Shown here: positions 35,960-46,087 of the stretch, one piece after another
Layout: every line of letters starts with the position of its first letter
Numbering within the stretch: the stretch's first letter is position 1
NCBI GenBank assembly: GCA_017560945.1
Contig: JAFZDY010000044.1
Span: forward strand, 1 to 64,000
Length of the DNA stretch: 64,000 bases
Direction of reading: 5' to 3'
Origin: Bacteroidaceae bacterium
GTDB lineage: Bacteria > Bacteroidota > Bacteroidia > Bacteroidales > Bacteroidaceae
Notes under the pieces: generated by a model
What the model was told of the DNA's origin: nothing
The model's database searches: none
What the model saw: the letters and a program-made list of their open reading frames with translations, nothing else
Program-made: the position numbers and the translations under genes

Positions 35960-37321
35960 ATGTTGTTTGAAAATCTTAGCGAAAGACTTGAACGTTCGTT
36001 CAAAATCCTGAAAGGTGAAGGAAAAATCACCGAAGTCAATGTATCAGAGACATTAAAAGATGTGCGTAAGGCATTGCTTGATGCCGACGTTAACTATAAA
36101 GTAGCCAAGACATTTACCGACACGGTAAAACAGAAGGCCCTTGGACAAAACGTACTCACGGCCGTGAAACCCAGCCAGTTGATGGTGAAGATTGTACACG
36201 ATGAGTTAGCTTTGTTAATGGGTGGTGAAACGGCTGAAATCAACATAAAAGGACAAACAGGTCAACCTGCTATCATCTTGATGTCAGGTCTTCAGGGCTC
36301 GGGTAAGACTACCTTCTCTGGTAAATTGGCCTTGATGTTGAAGACAAAGAAAAATCGTCGCCCTTTGTTGACCGCGTGCGACGTATATCGTCCGGCCGCT
36401 ATCGAGCAGTTACGCGTGTTAGGTGAACAGATTGGTGTGCCTGTATATTGTGAATTGGAGAATAAGAATCCAGTGGAGATTGCACAAAATGCCATTCGCG
36501 AGGCTAAGGCTAAGGGATACGATGTGGTGATTGTGGATACGGCAGGTCGCTTGGCTATCGATGAACAGATGATGCAGGAAATAGCAGCTATCAAGAACGC
36601 TATCAATCCTTCTGAAACTTTGTTTGTTGTTGACTCAATGACTGGACAAGATGCCGTGAATACCGCTAAAGAGTTCAACGAGCGTCTTGACTTTGATGGT
36701 GTTGTACTTACTAAACTCGACGGTGATACTCGTGGTGGTGCGGCTCTCAGTATTCGTACAGTTGTGAACAAGCCCATCAAGTTTGTGGGTATGGGTGAGA
36801 AGATGGATGCTATTGATCAATTCCATCCTTCACGTATGGCCGATCGTATCCTTGGTATGGGTGACATCGTATCATTGGTAGAGCGTGCTCAAGAGCAATT
36901 TGATGAAGAAGAGGCAAAGCGCTTACAAAAGAAAATCCAAAAAAATCAGTTTGACTTCAATGACTTCCTTGGACAAATCCAACAAATTAAGAAGATGGGT
37001 AACATCAAGGAGCTTGCAAGCATGATACCTGGTGTAGGAAAGGCTTTGAAAGACGTTGATATCGATGATGATGCATTCAAGAGTATCGAGGCTATCATCT
37101 ACTCAATGACTCCGAAGGAAAGAACAAATCCTGAAATTTTGAATAGTAGTCGTCGTACTCGCATTGCAAAGGGTAGTGGTACTGATATTCAGGAGGTAAA
37201 CCGACTCATTAAACAGTTTGACCAGACTCGTAAGATGATGAAGATGGTAACTGGTGGTAATATGGGTAAAATGATGGGAAAGATGCCTAAAATTCCTGGT
37301 ATGCCTAAGTTTGGAAGATAA
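35960..37321 (+). CDS. ffh: Signal recognition particle protein Ffh
   Basis: A 453-residue GTPase that, with the 4.5S RNA, brings nascent membrane proteins to the FtsY receptor. N domain is followed by the G domain with GLQGSGKTTFSGKLA (G1), VDTAGRLAID (G3) and TKLDGDTRGGAALS (G4). The C-terminal M domain is rich in methionine (MMKMVTGGNMGKMMGKMPK) and binds signal peptides and RNA. Length is normal. It is followed 28 bases later by the TlpA-like gene, which may be co-transcribed. Confidence 0.97.
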   Translation: MLFENLSERLERSFKILKGEGKITEVNVSETLKDVRKALLDADVNYKVAKTFTDTVKQKALGQNVLTAVKPSQLMVKIVHDELALLMGGETAEINIKGQTGQPAIILMSGLQGSGKTTFSGKLALMLKTKKNRRPLLTACDVYRPAAIEQLRVLGEQIGVPVYCELENKNPVEIAQNAIREAKAKGYDVVIVDTAGRLAIDEQMMQEIAAIKNAINPSETLFVVDSMTGQDAVNTAKEFNERLDFDGVVLTKLDGDTRGGAALSIRTVVNKPIKFVGMGEKMDAIDQFHPSRMADRILGMGDIVSLVERAQEQFDEEEAKRLQKKIQKNQFDFNDFLGQIQQIKKMGNIKELASMIPGVGKALKDVDIDDDAFKSIEAIIYSMTPKERTNPEILNSSRRTRIAKGSGTDIQEVNRLIKQFDQTRKMMKMVTGGNMGKMMGKMPKIPGMPKFGR

Positions 37322-37349
37322 TAAATTATTAATAAATAGAGACTTAACA

Positions 37350-38417
37350 ATGAGAAAGATTTCATTATTGATTGGGGTATTTGGCTTGATGGCCATGTTT
37401 GCCTCTTGTAATCAAAAATCAAATGATTATACTGTAACAGGTACATTGCCCGATTCAAGTATGGACGGAAAGTCAATGTATATTCTTGATGTAGATAAGG
37501 GTGTGTGTGTTGATACAACTGTAGTTGAAGGTGATACATACGTCTTTAGCGGACAGGTAGATACATTTATCGTTGCTGGAATTTCTGTTGATGGAAAAGA
37601 CCCAGTTATCGTATTTGCGTTGGAAAATGGTAATATTACAATTTCAGCAGACGGAGCATCCAATGGAACTCCTTTGAATGAAGAGTTAACTCGTGCTACT
37701 ACAGCATTGGATGATATCAATACTGCCTATTATGAGGCGGCCGAAAGTTTCAATGGTACTCGTGAAGAGTGGGAGTCACAATATGAAAATATTTGGATTC
37801 CTCTTTTCAAAAATCAAGTACTTGAGTGCTTCCAAACACACAATGATGACGTAGTGGGATATGTATTGACTCAGTTCTTTGATGTTTTGAGTGTTGAAGA
37901 ACAGTTGGAGTTGATGAGTACCTTCGGTCCTTGGTTGTCATCTACCAAACGTGTGTCGACCACTAAAGCTACCTTAGAGGCTCAGAAAGCAACATCCGCT
38001 GGCCAATCCTTTGTTGACATCAAAGGTACTGACATCAACGGAAACCCCGTTTCACTCTCTGACTATGTAGGTAAAGGCAATTATGTGCTTGTGGATATGT
38101 GGGCAAGCTGGTGTGGCCCCTGTAAACGTGAGATTCCTAATTTGGCCAATGTTTATAATCTCTACAAGGATAAAGGTTTGACCGTACTCGGTGTCTATGT
38201 GTGGGACGAATTGAAGAACTTGGCTCCGGCTATGGAAAAAGAAGGTATTACTTGGCCGCAGATAATTGACTCTAACGAGACGGCTACCAAGCTTTATGGT
38301 GTAACGGGTATCCCTTGTATCATACTTATTGGTCCTGATGGTACTATTCTTGATCGTACAAACATGCGTGGTGCGAACATGCAACCTATGGTAGAGAAGT
38401 ATATGTTTGGTGAGTAA
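37350..38417 (+). CDS. TlpA-like thioredoxin-fold lipoprotein with DUF4369 domain
   Basis: A 355-residue lipoprotein (lipobox MFASC, Cys near residue 20). Residues about 25-120 fit the Bacteroidetes DUF4369 beta domain, followed by a helical linker. A thioredoxin-fold domain from about 215 carries the active site WASWCGPCKREIP (WCxxC) and the cis-proline region TGIPCIILIGPDG. It is probably an extracytoplasmic thiol-disulfide oxidoreductase or reductase of the TlpA/ResA type. The start ATG 37350 is chosen by signal peptide; the open frame begins inside the ffh end. The gene lies between ffh and folD. Confidence 0.9.
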   Translation: MRKISLLIGVFGLMAMFASCNQKSNDYTVTGTLPDSSMDGKSMYILDVDKGVCVDTTVVEGDTYVFSGQVDTFIVAGISVDGKDPVIVFALENGNITISADGASNGTPLNEELTRATTALDDINTAYYEAAESFNGTREEWESQYENIWIPLFKNQVLECFQTHNDDVVGYVLTQFFDVLSVEEQLELMSTFGPWLSSTKRVSTTKATLEAQKATSAGQSFVDIKGTDINGNPVSLSDYVGKGNYVLVDMWASWCGPCKREIPNLANVYNLYKDKGLTVLGVYVWDELKNLAPAMEKEGITWPQIIDSNETATKLYGVTGIPCIILIGPDGTILDRTNMRGANMQPMVEKYMFGE

Positions 38418-38445
38418 TATAAATGATAATTAGAGTTTTAATATT

Positions 38446-39327
38446 ATGCAACTGATAGATGGAAAAGCCGTAGCCGAGCAAGTGAAGCAAGAGATTGCTG
38501 CTGAAGTGGCTGATATTGTATCACGTGGTGGTAAACGTCCTCATTTGGCCGCTATATTGGTAGGACATGATGGTGGAAGTGAAACGTATGTTGCCGCAAA
38601 AGTGAAGGCTTGTGAAGTATGCGGATTCAAGTCAAGCCTTATTCGTTACGAGGATGATGTGACAGAGGAAGAGCTTTTAGCAAAGGTTCGTGAATTGAAC
38701 GAGGATGCTGATGTGGATGGCTTTATCGTGCAACTTCCTTTGCCAAAGCATATTTCTGAGCAGAAAGTGATAGAAACTATCGATTATCGCAAAGATGTAG
38801 ATGGTTTTCATCCCATCAATGTGGGTCGTATGAGTATTGGACTTCCATGCTACATCTCTGCTACTCCAAATGGTATTATTGAATTACTGAAAAGATACAA
38901 TATTGAGACTCAAGGAAAGAAGTGTGTTGTTCTTGGTCGTAGTAATATCGTAGGAAAGCCCATGGCAAGTCTGATGATGCAAAAAGCATACCCTGGTGAT
39001 GCTACTGTAACTGTGTGTCATAGTCGTAGTAAGGACTTGGTGAAGGAGTGTCAAGAAGCAGACATTATTATCGCTGCACTTGGACAACCCAATTTTGTAA
39101 AGGCTGACATGGTAAAAGAGGGAGCGGTTATCATAGACGTAGGTACTACTCGTGTGCCTGATGCTACTCGTAAATCCGGTTTTAAATTGACAGGTGATGT
39201 AATGTTTGATGAGGTTGCCCCCAAATGCTCATATATCACTCCTGTCCCTGGTGGAGTAGGTCCTATGACCATATGTTCTCTTATGAAGAATACTCTTTTA
39301 GCAGGTAAGAAGGAAATATATAAGTAA
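38446..39327 (+). CDS. folD: Bifunctional methylenetetrahydrofolate dehydrogenase/cyclohydrolase
   Basis: A 293-residue cytoplasmic enzyme of one-carbon metabolism, converting 5,10-methylene- to 10-formyl-tetrahydrofolate with NAD(P). The catalytic lysine lies in [14 protein letters not shown], and [13 protein letters not shown] is the substrate motif. [17 protein letters not shown] is the coenzyme loop and [11 protein letters not shown] the C-terminal signature. Full length. Probably follows the TlpA-like gene in one transcript (28-base gap). Confidence 0.97.
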   Translation: MQLIDGKAVAEQVKQEIAAEVADIVSRGGKRPHLAAILVGHDGGSETYVAAKVKACEVCGFKSSLIRYEDDVTEEELLAKVRELNEDADVDGFIVQLPLPKHISEQKVIETIDYRKDVDGFHPINVGRMSIGLPCYISATPNGIIELLKRYNIETQGKKCVVLGRSNIVGKPMASLMMQKAYPGDATVTVCHSRSKDLVKECQEADIIIAALGQPNFVKADMVKEGAVIIDVGTTRVPDATRKSGFKLTGDVMFDEVAPKCSYITPVPGGVGPMTICSLMKNTLLAGKKEIYK

Positions 39328-39353
39328 AAAGGAATACCTTTTCACATAACGAA

Positions 39354-39466
39354 CCCTCCCCCTGCCCCTCCAAGGGAGGGGAGTAGAAAGATTGAACTAT
39401 TATGAATAAGCAAAGAAGTTCTAATACATTTTACTCCCTTTTCTTGAGAGGGGCAAGGGCGAGGGT
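39354..39466. repeat. Inverted pair of C/G-rich repeats spanning the capA start
   Basis: The left copy ACCCTCCCCCTGCCCCTCCA begins at 39354 (to 39383); the inverted copy is at 39434-39466 (GAGGGGCAAGGGCGAGGGT is its end). The start codon of capA (39402) lies between the arms and the second arm is inside the coding sequence. Same family as 24571-24759. Confidence 0.65.
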
Positions 39467-40541
39467 CTTTCTTTTTCTCTTTTTGATCTTTTCATTAACA
39501 CTTTCTGCGCAGGAGTTTGGACGTATTTCTCTGCTCTTTGCTGGTGATATGATGCAACATCAAGGACAAATTGATGCTGCTCGTCAATCGGATGGCTCAT
39601 ATGATTACACTCCTTGCTTTCAATACGTCAAAGATGAGATTAGTGGAGTTGATGTCGCCATTGCTAACTTGGAAGTTACTCTAGCTGGTCGGCCATATAA
39701 AGGTTATCCTCAATTTAGTGCTCCCGATGAATTCGCACAAGCAATCAAAGATGCAGGTTTTGATGTCTTGATTACGGCGAATAATCACTGTCTTGATAGA
39801 AGAAGGAACGGCTTAGAGCGTACAATTCAAATGCTGGATTCTTTTCAAATTCCACATGTCGGTACTTATGTAAATGAGGAAGAACGCGAGCGCCTTTATC
39901 CTTTAATTATCCAGAAAAATGGTTTTCGTATAGCATTGTTGGCTTATACTTATGCTACTAATGGTATACAAGTACAATCTCCCAATATTGTGAATTATAT
40001 TGATAAGGAGCAAATTTTAGAGGATATAGCCAATGCTCGTAAGCAAAAAGTGGATGTTATTATTGCTTGTATGCATTGGGGAGTAGAATATCGTCTCCTT
40101 CCAGAGAAACAAGAGAAAGATATGGCTGATTGGTTAATTTCTTATGGAGTTGATCATGTTATAGGTGGTCATCCTCATGTACTTCAACCTATGGAAGTTC
40201 GTCCTGGTGAATATACTGCTTCTCGTCATGTCGTAGTTTATTCATTAGGGAATTATATATCTAATATGTCAGCTTCTAATACAGATGGTGGAGCTATGGT
40301 TAAATTAGAGTTGAAAAAAGTGGGACATCTCGCAGTTTTAGATAATTGTAGTTATTCATTGGTATGGACTTCTAGACCATCTCTTCGAAATGATGGAGGC
40401 AATTATTTGCTTTATCCAGCTGAAAATCCACCAAGAGATATAAGTGATGCTGAATCTATACGTCTAAACCGTTTTTTAAATACTGCACGTAATCTATTCA
40501 AAAAGAATAATATAGGAATTAAGGAGTATTTTTTTGAATAA
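39402..40541 (+). CDS. CapA family metallophosphatase-like protein
   Basis: A 379-residue secreted protein of the PGA_cap family (PF09587), which has a calcineurin-like metallophosphatase fold. Motifs: LLFAGDMMQHQGQ, DVAIANLEVTLAG, ITANNHCLDR, ACMHWGVEY and GGHPHVLQPMEV. Members help make or anchor poly-gamma-glutamate or act on other cell-surface material; no other capB/capC genes are here, so the role is open. The signal core (VFLFLFLIFSLTLSAQ) is preceded by about 23 residues partly encoded by the dispersed repeat at 39434-39466; no other in-frame ATG precedes the signal core. Confidence 0.85.
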   Translation: MNKQRSSNTFYSLFLRGARARVFLFLFLIFSLTLSAQEFGRISLLFAGDMMQHQGQIDAARQSDGSYDYTPCFQYVKDEISGVDVAIANLEVTLAGRPYKGYPQFSAPDEFAQAIKDAGFDVLITANNHCLDRRRNGLERTIQMLDSFQIPHVGTYVNEEERERLYPLIIQKNGFRIALLAYTYATNGIQVQSPNIVNYIDKEQILEDIANARKQKVDVIIACMHWGVEYRLLPEKQEKDMADWLISYGVDHVIGGHPHVLQPMEVRPGEYTASRHVVVYSLGNYISNMSASNTDGGAMVKLELKKVGHLAVLDNCSYSLVWTSRPSLRNDGGNYLLYPAENPPRDISDAESIRLNRFLNTARNLFKKNNIGIKEYFFE

Positions 40542-40556
40542 AAACTTGCTTTAAAA

Positions 40557-40588
40557 TTTGCACGTTTCAATAATAAGTCGTACCTTTG
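40557..40588 (+). promoter_or_regulatory. Promoter of tRNA-His
   Basis: TTTG (40557-40560), 20 bases, then TACCTTTG (40581-40588), about 30 bases before the tRNA. Confidence 0.8.
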
Positions 40589-40617
40589 CATCGCTTTTAA
40601 GAAAAAGCGCTTTAGAT

Positions 40618-40692
40618 GGTGCCTGTAGTTCAGTTGGTTAGAGCGTCAGATTGTGGTTCTGAATGTCGTCGGTTCGAGTCCGATCAGGCACC
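40618..40692 (+). tRNA. tRNA-His (GTG anticodon)
   Basis: A full cloverleaf can be folded: acceptor GTGCCTG (40619-40625) with CAGGCAC (40685-40691), D arm AGTTCAGTTGGTTAGAGC, anticodon stem CAGATTGTGGTTCTG with GTG at 40653-40655, and T arm GGTTCGAGTCC. The extra G at -1 (40618) pairs with C73 (40692), the special identity mark of tRNA-His. A full CCA is not clearly encoded. A hairpin terminator follows. Confidence 0.95.
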
Positions 40693-40700
40693 CAACTTTA

Positions 40701-40732
40701 AAAGAAGATTTGTGAACAAATCTTCTTTTTTT
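40701..40732 (+). terminator. Terminator of tRNA-His
   Basis: AAAGAAGATTT (40701-40711) pairs with AAATCTTCTTT, followed by a T-run. Confidence 0.85.
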
Positions 40733-40942
40733 GTTCTATCTAAAATAGATTTTGATAGGGGGGTAGTTGCGATGTTAGTCCTTTTCTTTTGATAATTGTT
40801 AATTCTTTTTTTTGTTATATTGAAGTAATCTAAAGTGAATTTATTCGTGTGGTATTTACCTGCTATTCTATTATTAATTCTTTTGTGGATGTGATGAATA
40901 AATAGGCTCTTTTAAAAAATTAGTTGAATTCTTAATTTTTGA

Positions 40943-41012
40943 GCATATATAACTTCGAGTGCAAAGTAATATATACTTCAAGTGGCAACGAATATATACT
41001 TCAATGAAGAAG
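40943..41012 (+). promoter_or_regulatory. Three 23-bp-period direct repeats upstream of the xylanase gene
   Basis: ATATATAACTTCGAGTG, ATATATACTTCAAGTG and ATATATACTTCAATG place the word CTTC at 40953, 40976 and 40999, an exact 23-base period. A -7-like element TAAATTTG is at 41258-41265, 40 bases before the xylanase ATG. The surrounding 570-base gap (40733-41304) is A/T-rich and has no other gene. The repeats could bind a regulator of the xylan locus. Confidence 0.5.
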
Positions 41013-41295
41013 TAAGTGCTTTGTTTTTTTTAACTAAATTATAGAAGAGAAGATAAATATGGTTTTATCGCTCTTTTTGATTTTTAGTATTCCATTCGCA
41101 ATGGGAATTAGTGTTTGATGATTTATCTATATAATGTGTTCATTATAAGTAGAATAATGTTTTTTGTATAGATTTGTTTCATTGAGTTTTATGTAAAAGT
41201 GAAACAAAAACAAAAGTATGAGACACGTATATATAGGTAATTATGGCTTTTTTGTTATAAATTTGCAATCGAAAAAATATTAACCTAAAAATTAA

Positions 41296-43440
<2,145 letters not shown>

Positions 43441-43446
43441 TGTGTC

Positions 43447-43510
43447 AATGTGCTAATGTGCTGATGTGCTTGTATGCTATATAGCATCTTCATCAGCATG
43501 TTAGCACATT
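43447..43510. other. Intercistronic hairpin between GH10-CE1 and GH30
   Basis: AATGTGCTAATGTGCTGATG (43447-43466) pairs with CATCAGCATGTTAGCACATT (43491-43510) with two mismatches; a further ATGCTATATAGCAT palindrome is in the loop. No T-run follows, so it is more likely an RNA-processing or stabilising structure, or an intergenic repeat, than a terminator. Confidence 0.65.
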
Positions 43511-43534
43511 AGCATGTTTACACATTATCTGTAT

Positions 43535-46072
43535 ATGAGAAAAATTATATCATTTTTGTTGCTCGCTTGTGTTTGTATTACGTTACAAGCACAGCGGGCA
43601 ACATTACGTATAGATGCTCAAACTAAGCATCAATATATTACAGGTTTTGGCGGTTTTGTTTGTAGCCCTCAGTTTGGCTATGGACACATGAGTCAAACCG
43701 AGATAAAAAAAGTATGGGGTGACGCAAGTACTGTTGGATGTAATATTATGCGTCTTTATATTCCTATTGGAAAGAATTCATGGGGACAATCTTTGCAAAC
43801 GGCTAAGTGGGCAAAGCAAATGGGACTCATTGTTTTTGCTTCTCCTTGGGGACAACCTGCTGAATGGAAAACAAATGGTACCATCAATGCCAAAAATGAG
43901 GATGGTACAACTGGTAAACTGAAACGTGAAAATTGGGATGAATATGCTCAGTATTTGGAAGAGTATGTTCAATATTTGCGAACTAATGGTGTAGAACTCG
44001 ATGCTATTTCTATACAAAACGAACCTGATTGGGCTGCCACTTATGCTGGTTGCTTGTGGTCTGCCAGTGAGATTGCAGAGTTCGTAAAGACCTATGGACG
44101 AACAATTAGTTGTAAGATTATGGCACCTGAAACATTGGCAGTTAATGATTCATATGTCAATGAACTTAATAAATCAGATGTTCTTCCCAATTTTGATATT
44201 TATGGAGGTCACCAATATGGTGGTATACAAAGTGGATATAAGAAATTAGCGGAAAAGGGTAAGGAAATTTGGATGACAGAGTACCTTATCAATTGGAATG
44301 AGAATAGTAGTACTTCACGCAATTTTGATTATTCAAAGGATGTATTTGACTTTTTCCGAAGTATAAATACTTGTATGTTGGGTGATTTCAATGCATGGAT
44401 TCACTATGCTGCTAAGCGTTACTATGGTATGTTGGGTGATGGACAATGTGGAACTAGCAGTGGAACAGTAACAAAACGTGGCTATGTGATGGCACATTTT
44501 GCACGTTTTGTGACGGGTATGACTCGTGTGGAAGGTGAGTTTTCAGACAATGCTGCAACAACTCTTGAAGGTTCTGTGTATATATCACAATCAGGAGATT
44601 CTATTGTTGCAGTGATTGCCAATTCTTCCAATGAAAATCGTTCTTTGACTCTTGATCTCCCTTTCTATACTTTGAAAGGAGAAATGCGTACTACAACGAA
44701 GAGTCAAAGTTTCAAGCAAACTGACCTTTCACAAGAAGTTGAAACATGTCGCCCTGTAGTTGATATTGCTGCTGCCAGTGTGACTACTATTCTTTTTGAG
44801 CGTTCGCGAGATCGTCAAGTTTCAGATATGAAAGCCACGGCTCAACGTTTTGACAAGATAGATAATCTTACACGCACTAAAAATGCTTTTGGTACTGCTT
44901 ATGCAATGTCTGGTAAATCAAAGACTTTTGATCATTCAAATTCGTTGATTTCATCAAATACAACTTCATCTAATGGATATTTACAGTTGACTGATCGTTA
45001 TAGTCAGTTAGTATTGCAGGTGAAGAAATTAAGTTCTACGATGAATTATTCATCTGCTATTACTACCTTATACTATATAAATAGCAAAGGAACATTGTCG
45101 TCTCACAATTATGGAGACTTAACGTTCAATAGTCGTGAGAACTTCAATTTAGTATTTGACCTTTCTCCAAATACATTGAAGGATGGATGTAAGGGTATTA
45201 TCTCCATAACCAATAATAACTGGTCTTCTGTGCTTACCTTCACTTTTGGTGATGTATATTTAACATCAGGAGGTGGACAATATGCAGCTTCACTCAGTGG
45301 AGCTTATGTAGCGGATGATGGCTATTTATTGGATTATACTGCCGATGCTTCATGTACAAGTTTGGACTTGTCTGCTGTTACCGACTTACCTACTTCATGG
45401 GATTGGACACCTACGAATCGTGTTGTTTATGTTTCTGAGGAAAGTAATGTGACTGGCCATAATGTAGTAAGAGGAAGTGTTTGTCCTCAACTCGTGCTGT
45501 CTGATAATGGTGGAGATTTTCGCCCATCTAAGTTGTTTAGTGCAACAAAGGCCATGTTTACATGCTCAGTTGATGGATATCGCTTGTTGATGCTTCCTTT
45601 CACTGCTCAAGTGCCTGAAGGTGTCAGAGCATATACACTTTCTTCCGATATGATTTATGAAGAGGTTACATCAATTTCTGCTAACCAACCTGTACTTATT
45701 GAGGCTCAGGGAGAAATCACATTTGTAGGAGAAGGAGAGGTGTCTTATGCTACCAGTCCTCTTACTGCTATGTTGAGAGGTACTTACGTCGCATCAAAAG
45801 TTTATGCAGGTGATTATTTGTTGGAAGTGCAAGATGGTGTTCCTGTTCTTGTACGTCAAACAACATCTGGTGACTTGTCACCGTTTAACGTGTATGTTCA
45901 ACGTTCGTTATCAGACAAAATAATACCTCTTATTTCTGCAGAGGGTATTACTGAGATAAGTATATCTGATACAAACACTGAGTCTCCTCTCTATAATGTT
46001 ATGGGACAACGTGTGGATGCTGATTATAAGGGTATAGTAATTATTAATGGAAAGAAAATATTCAAAAAGTAA
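43535..46072 (+). CDS. GH30 glucuronoxylanase-like enzyme with C-terminal tail
   Basis: An 845-residue secreted glycoside hydrolase. A signal peptide to TLQAQ is followed by a GH30 barrel (about residues 20-430, side beta domain included). The acid/base Glu is in AISIQNEPDW and the nucleophile in IWMTEYLINW. It resembles subfamily 8, whose members cut xylan next to methylglucuronic acid branches. The remaining 400 residues hold one or two beta-rich modules of unknown role and a C-terminal LYNVMGQRV...KGIVIINGKK tail. Start at 43535 is set by the signal peptide; an ATG at 43514 falls in the hairpin edge. Activity on glucuronoxylan is inferred from family and locus. Confidence 0.88.
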   Translation: MRKIISFLLLACVCITLQAQRATLRIDAQTKHQYITGFGGFVCSPQFGYGHMSQTEIKKVWGDASTVGCNIMRLYIPIGKNSWGQSLQTAKWAKQMGLIVFASPWGQPAEWKTNGTINAKNEDGTTGKLKRENWDEYAQYLEEYVQYLRTNGVELDAISIQNEPDWAATYAGCLWSASEIAEFVKTYGRTISCKIMAPETLAVNDSYVNELNKSDVLPNFDIYGGHQYGGIQSGYKKLAEKGKEIWMTEYLINWNENSSTSRNFDYSKDVFDFFRSINTCMLGDFNAWIHYAAKRYYGMLGDGQCGTSSGTVTKRGYVMAHFARFVTGMTRVEGEFSDNAATTLEGSVYISQSGDSIVAVIANSSNENRSLTLDLPFYTLKGEMRTTTKSQSFKQTDLSQEVETCRPVVDIAAASVTTILFERSRDRQVSDMKATAQRFDKIDNLTRTKNAFGTAYAMSGKSKTFDHSNSLISSNTTSSNGYLQLTDRYSQLVLQVKKLSSTMNYSSAITTLYYINSKGTLSSHNYGDLTFNSRENFNLVFDLSPNTLKDGCKGIISITNNNWSSVLTFTFGDVYLTSGGGQYAASLSGAYVADDGYLLDYTADASCTSLDLSAVTDLPTSWDWTPTNRVVYVSEESNVTGHNVVRGSVCPQLVLSDNGGDFRPSKLFSATKAMFTCSVDGYRLLMLPFTAQVPEGVRAYTLSSDMIYEEVTSISANQPVLIEAQGEITFVGEGEVSYATSPLTAMLRGTYVASKVYAGDYLLEVQDGVPVLVRQTTSGDLSPFNVYVQRSLSDKIIPLISAEGITEISISDTNTESPLYNVMGQRVDADYKGIVIINGKKIFKK

Positions 46073-46087
46073 TATATTTTAGTAATT

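Noticed and set aside
40618..40692. Attachment site for a mobile element at tRNA-His
   Set aside because: No integrase gene and no repeated tRNA 3' end were seen on the right side within the window, although the xylan locus begins nearby.
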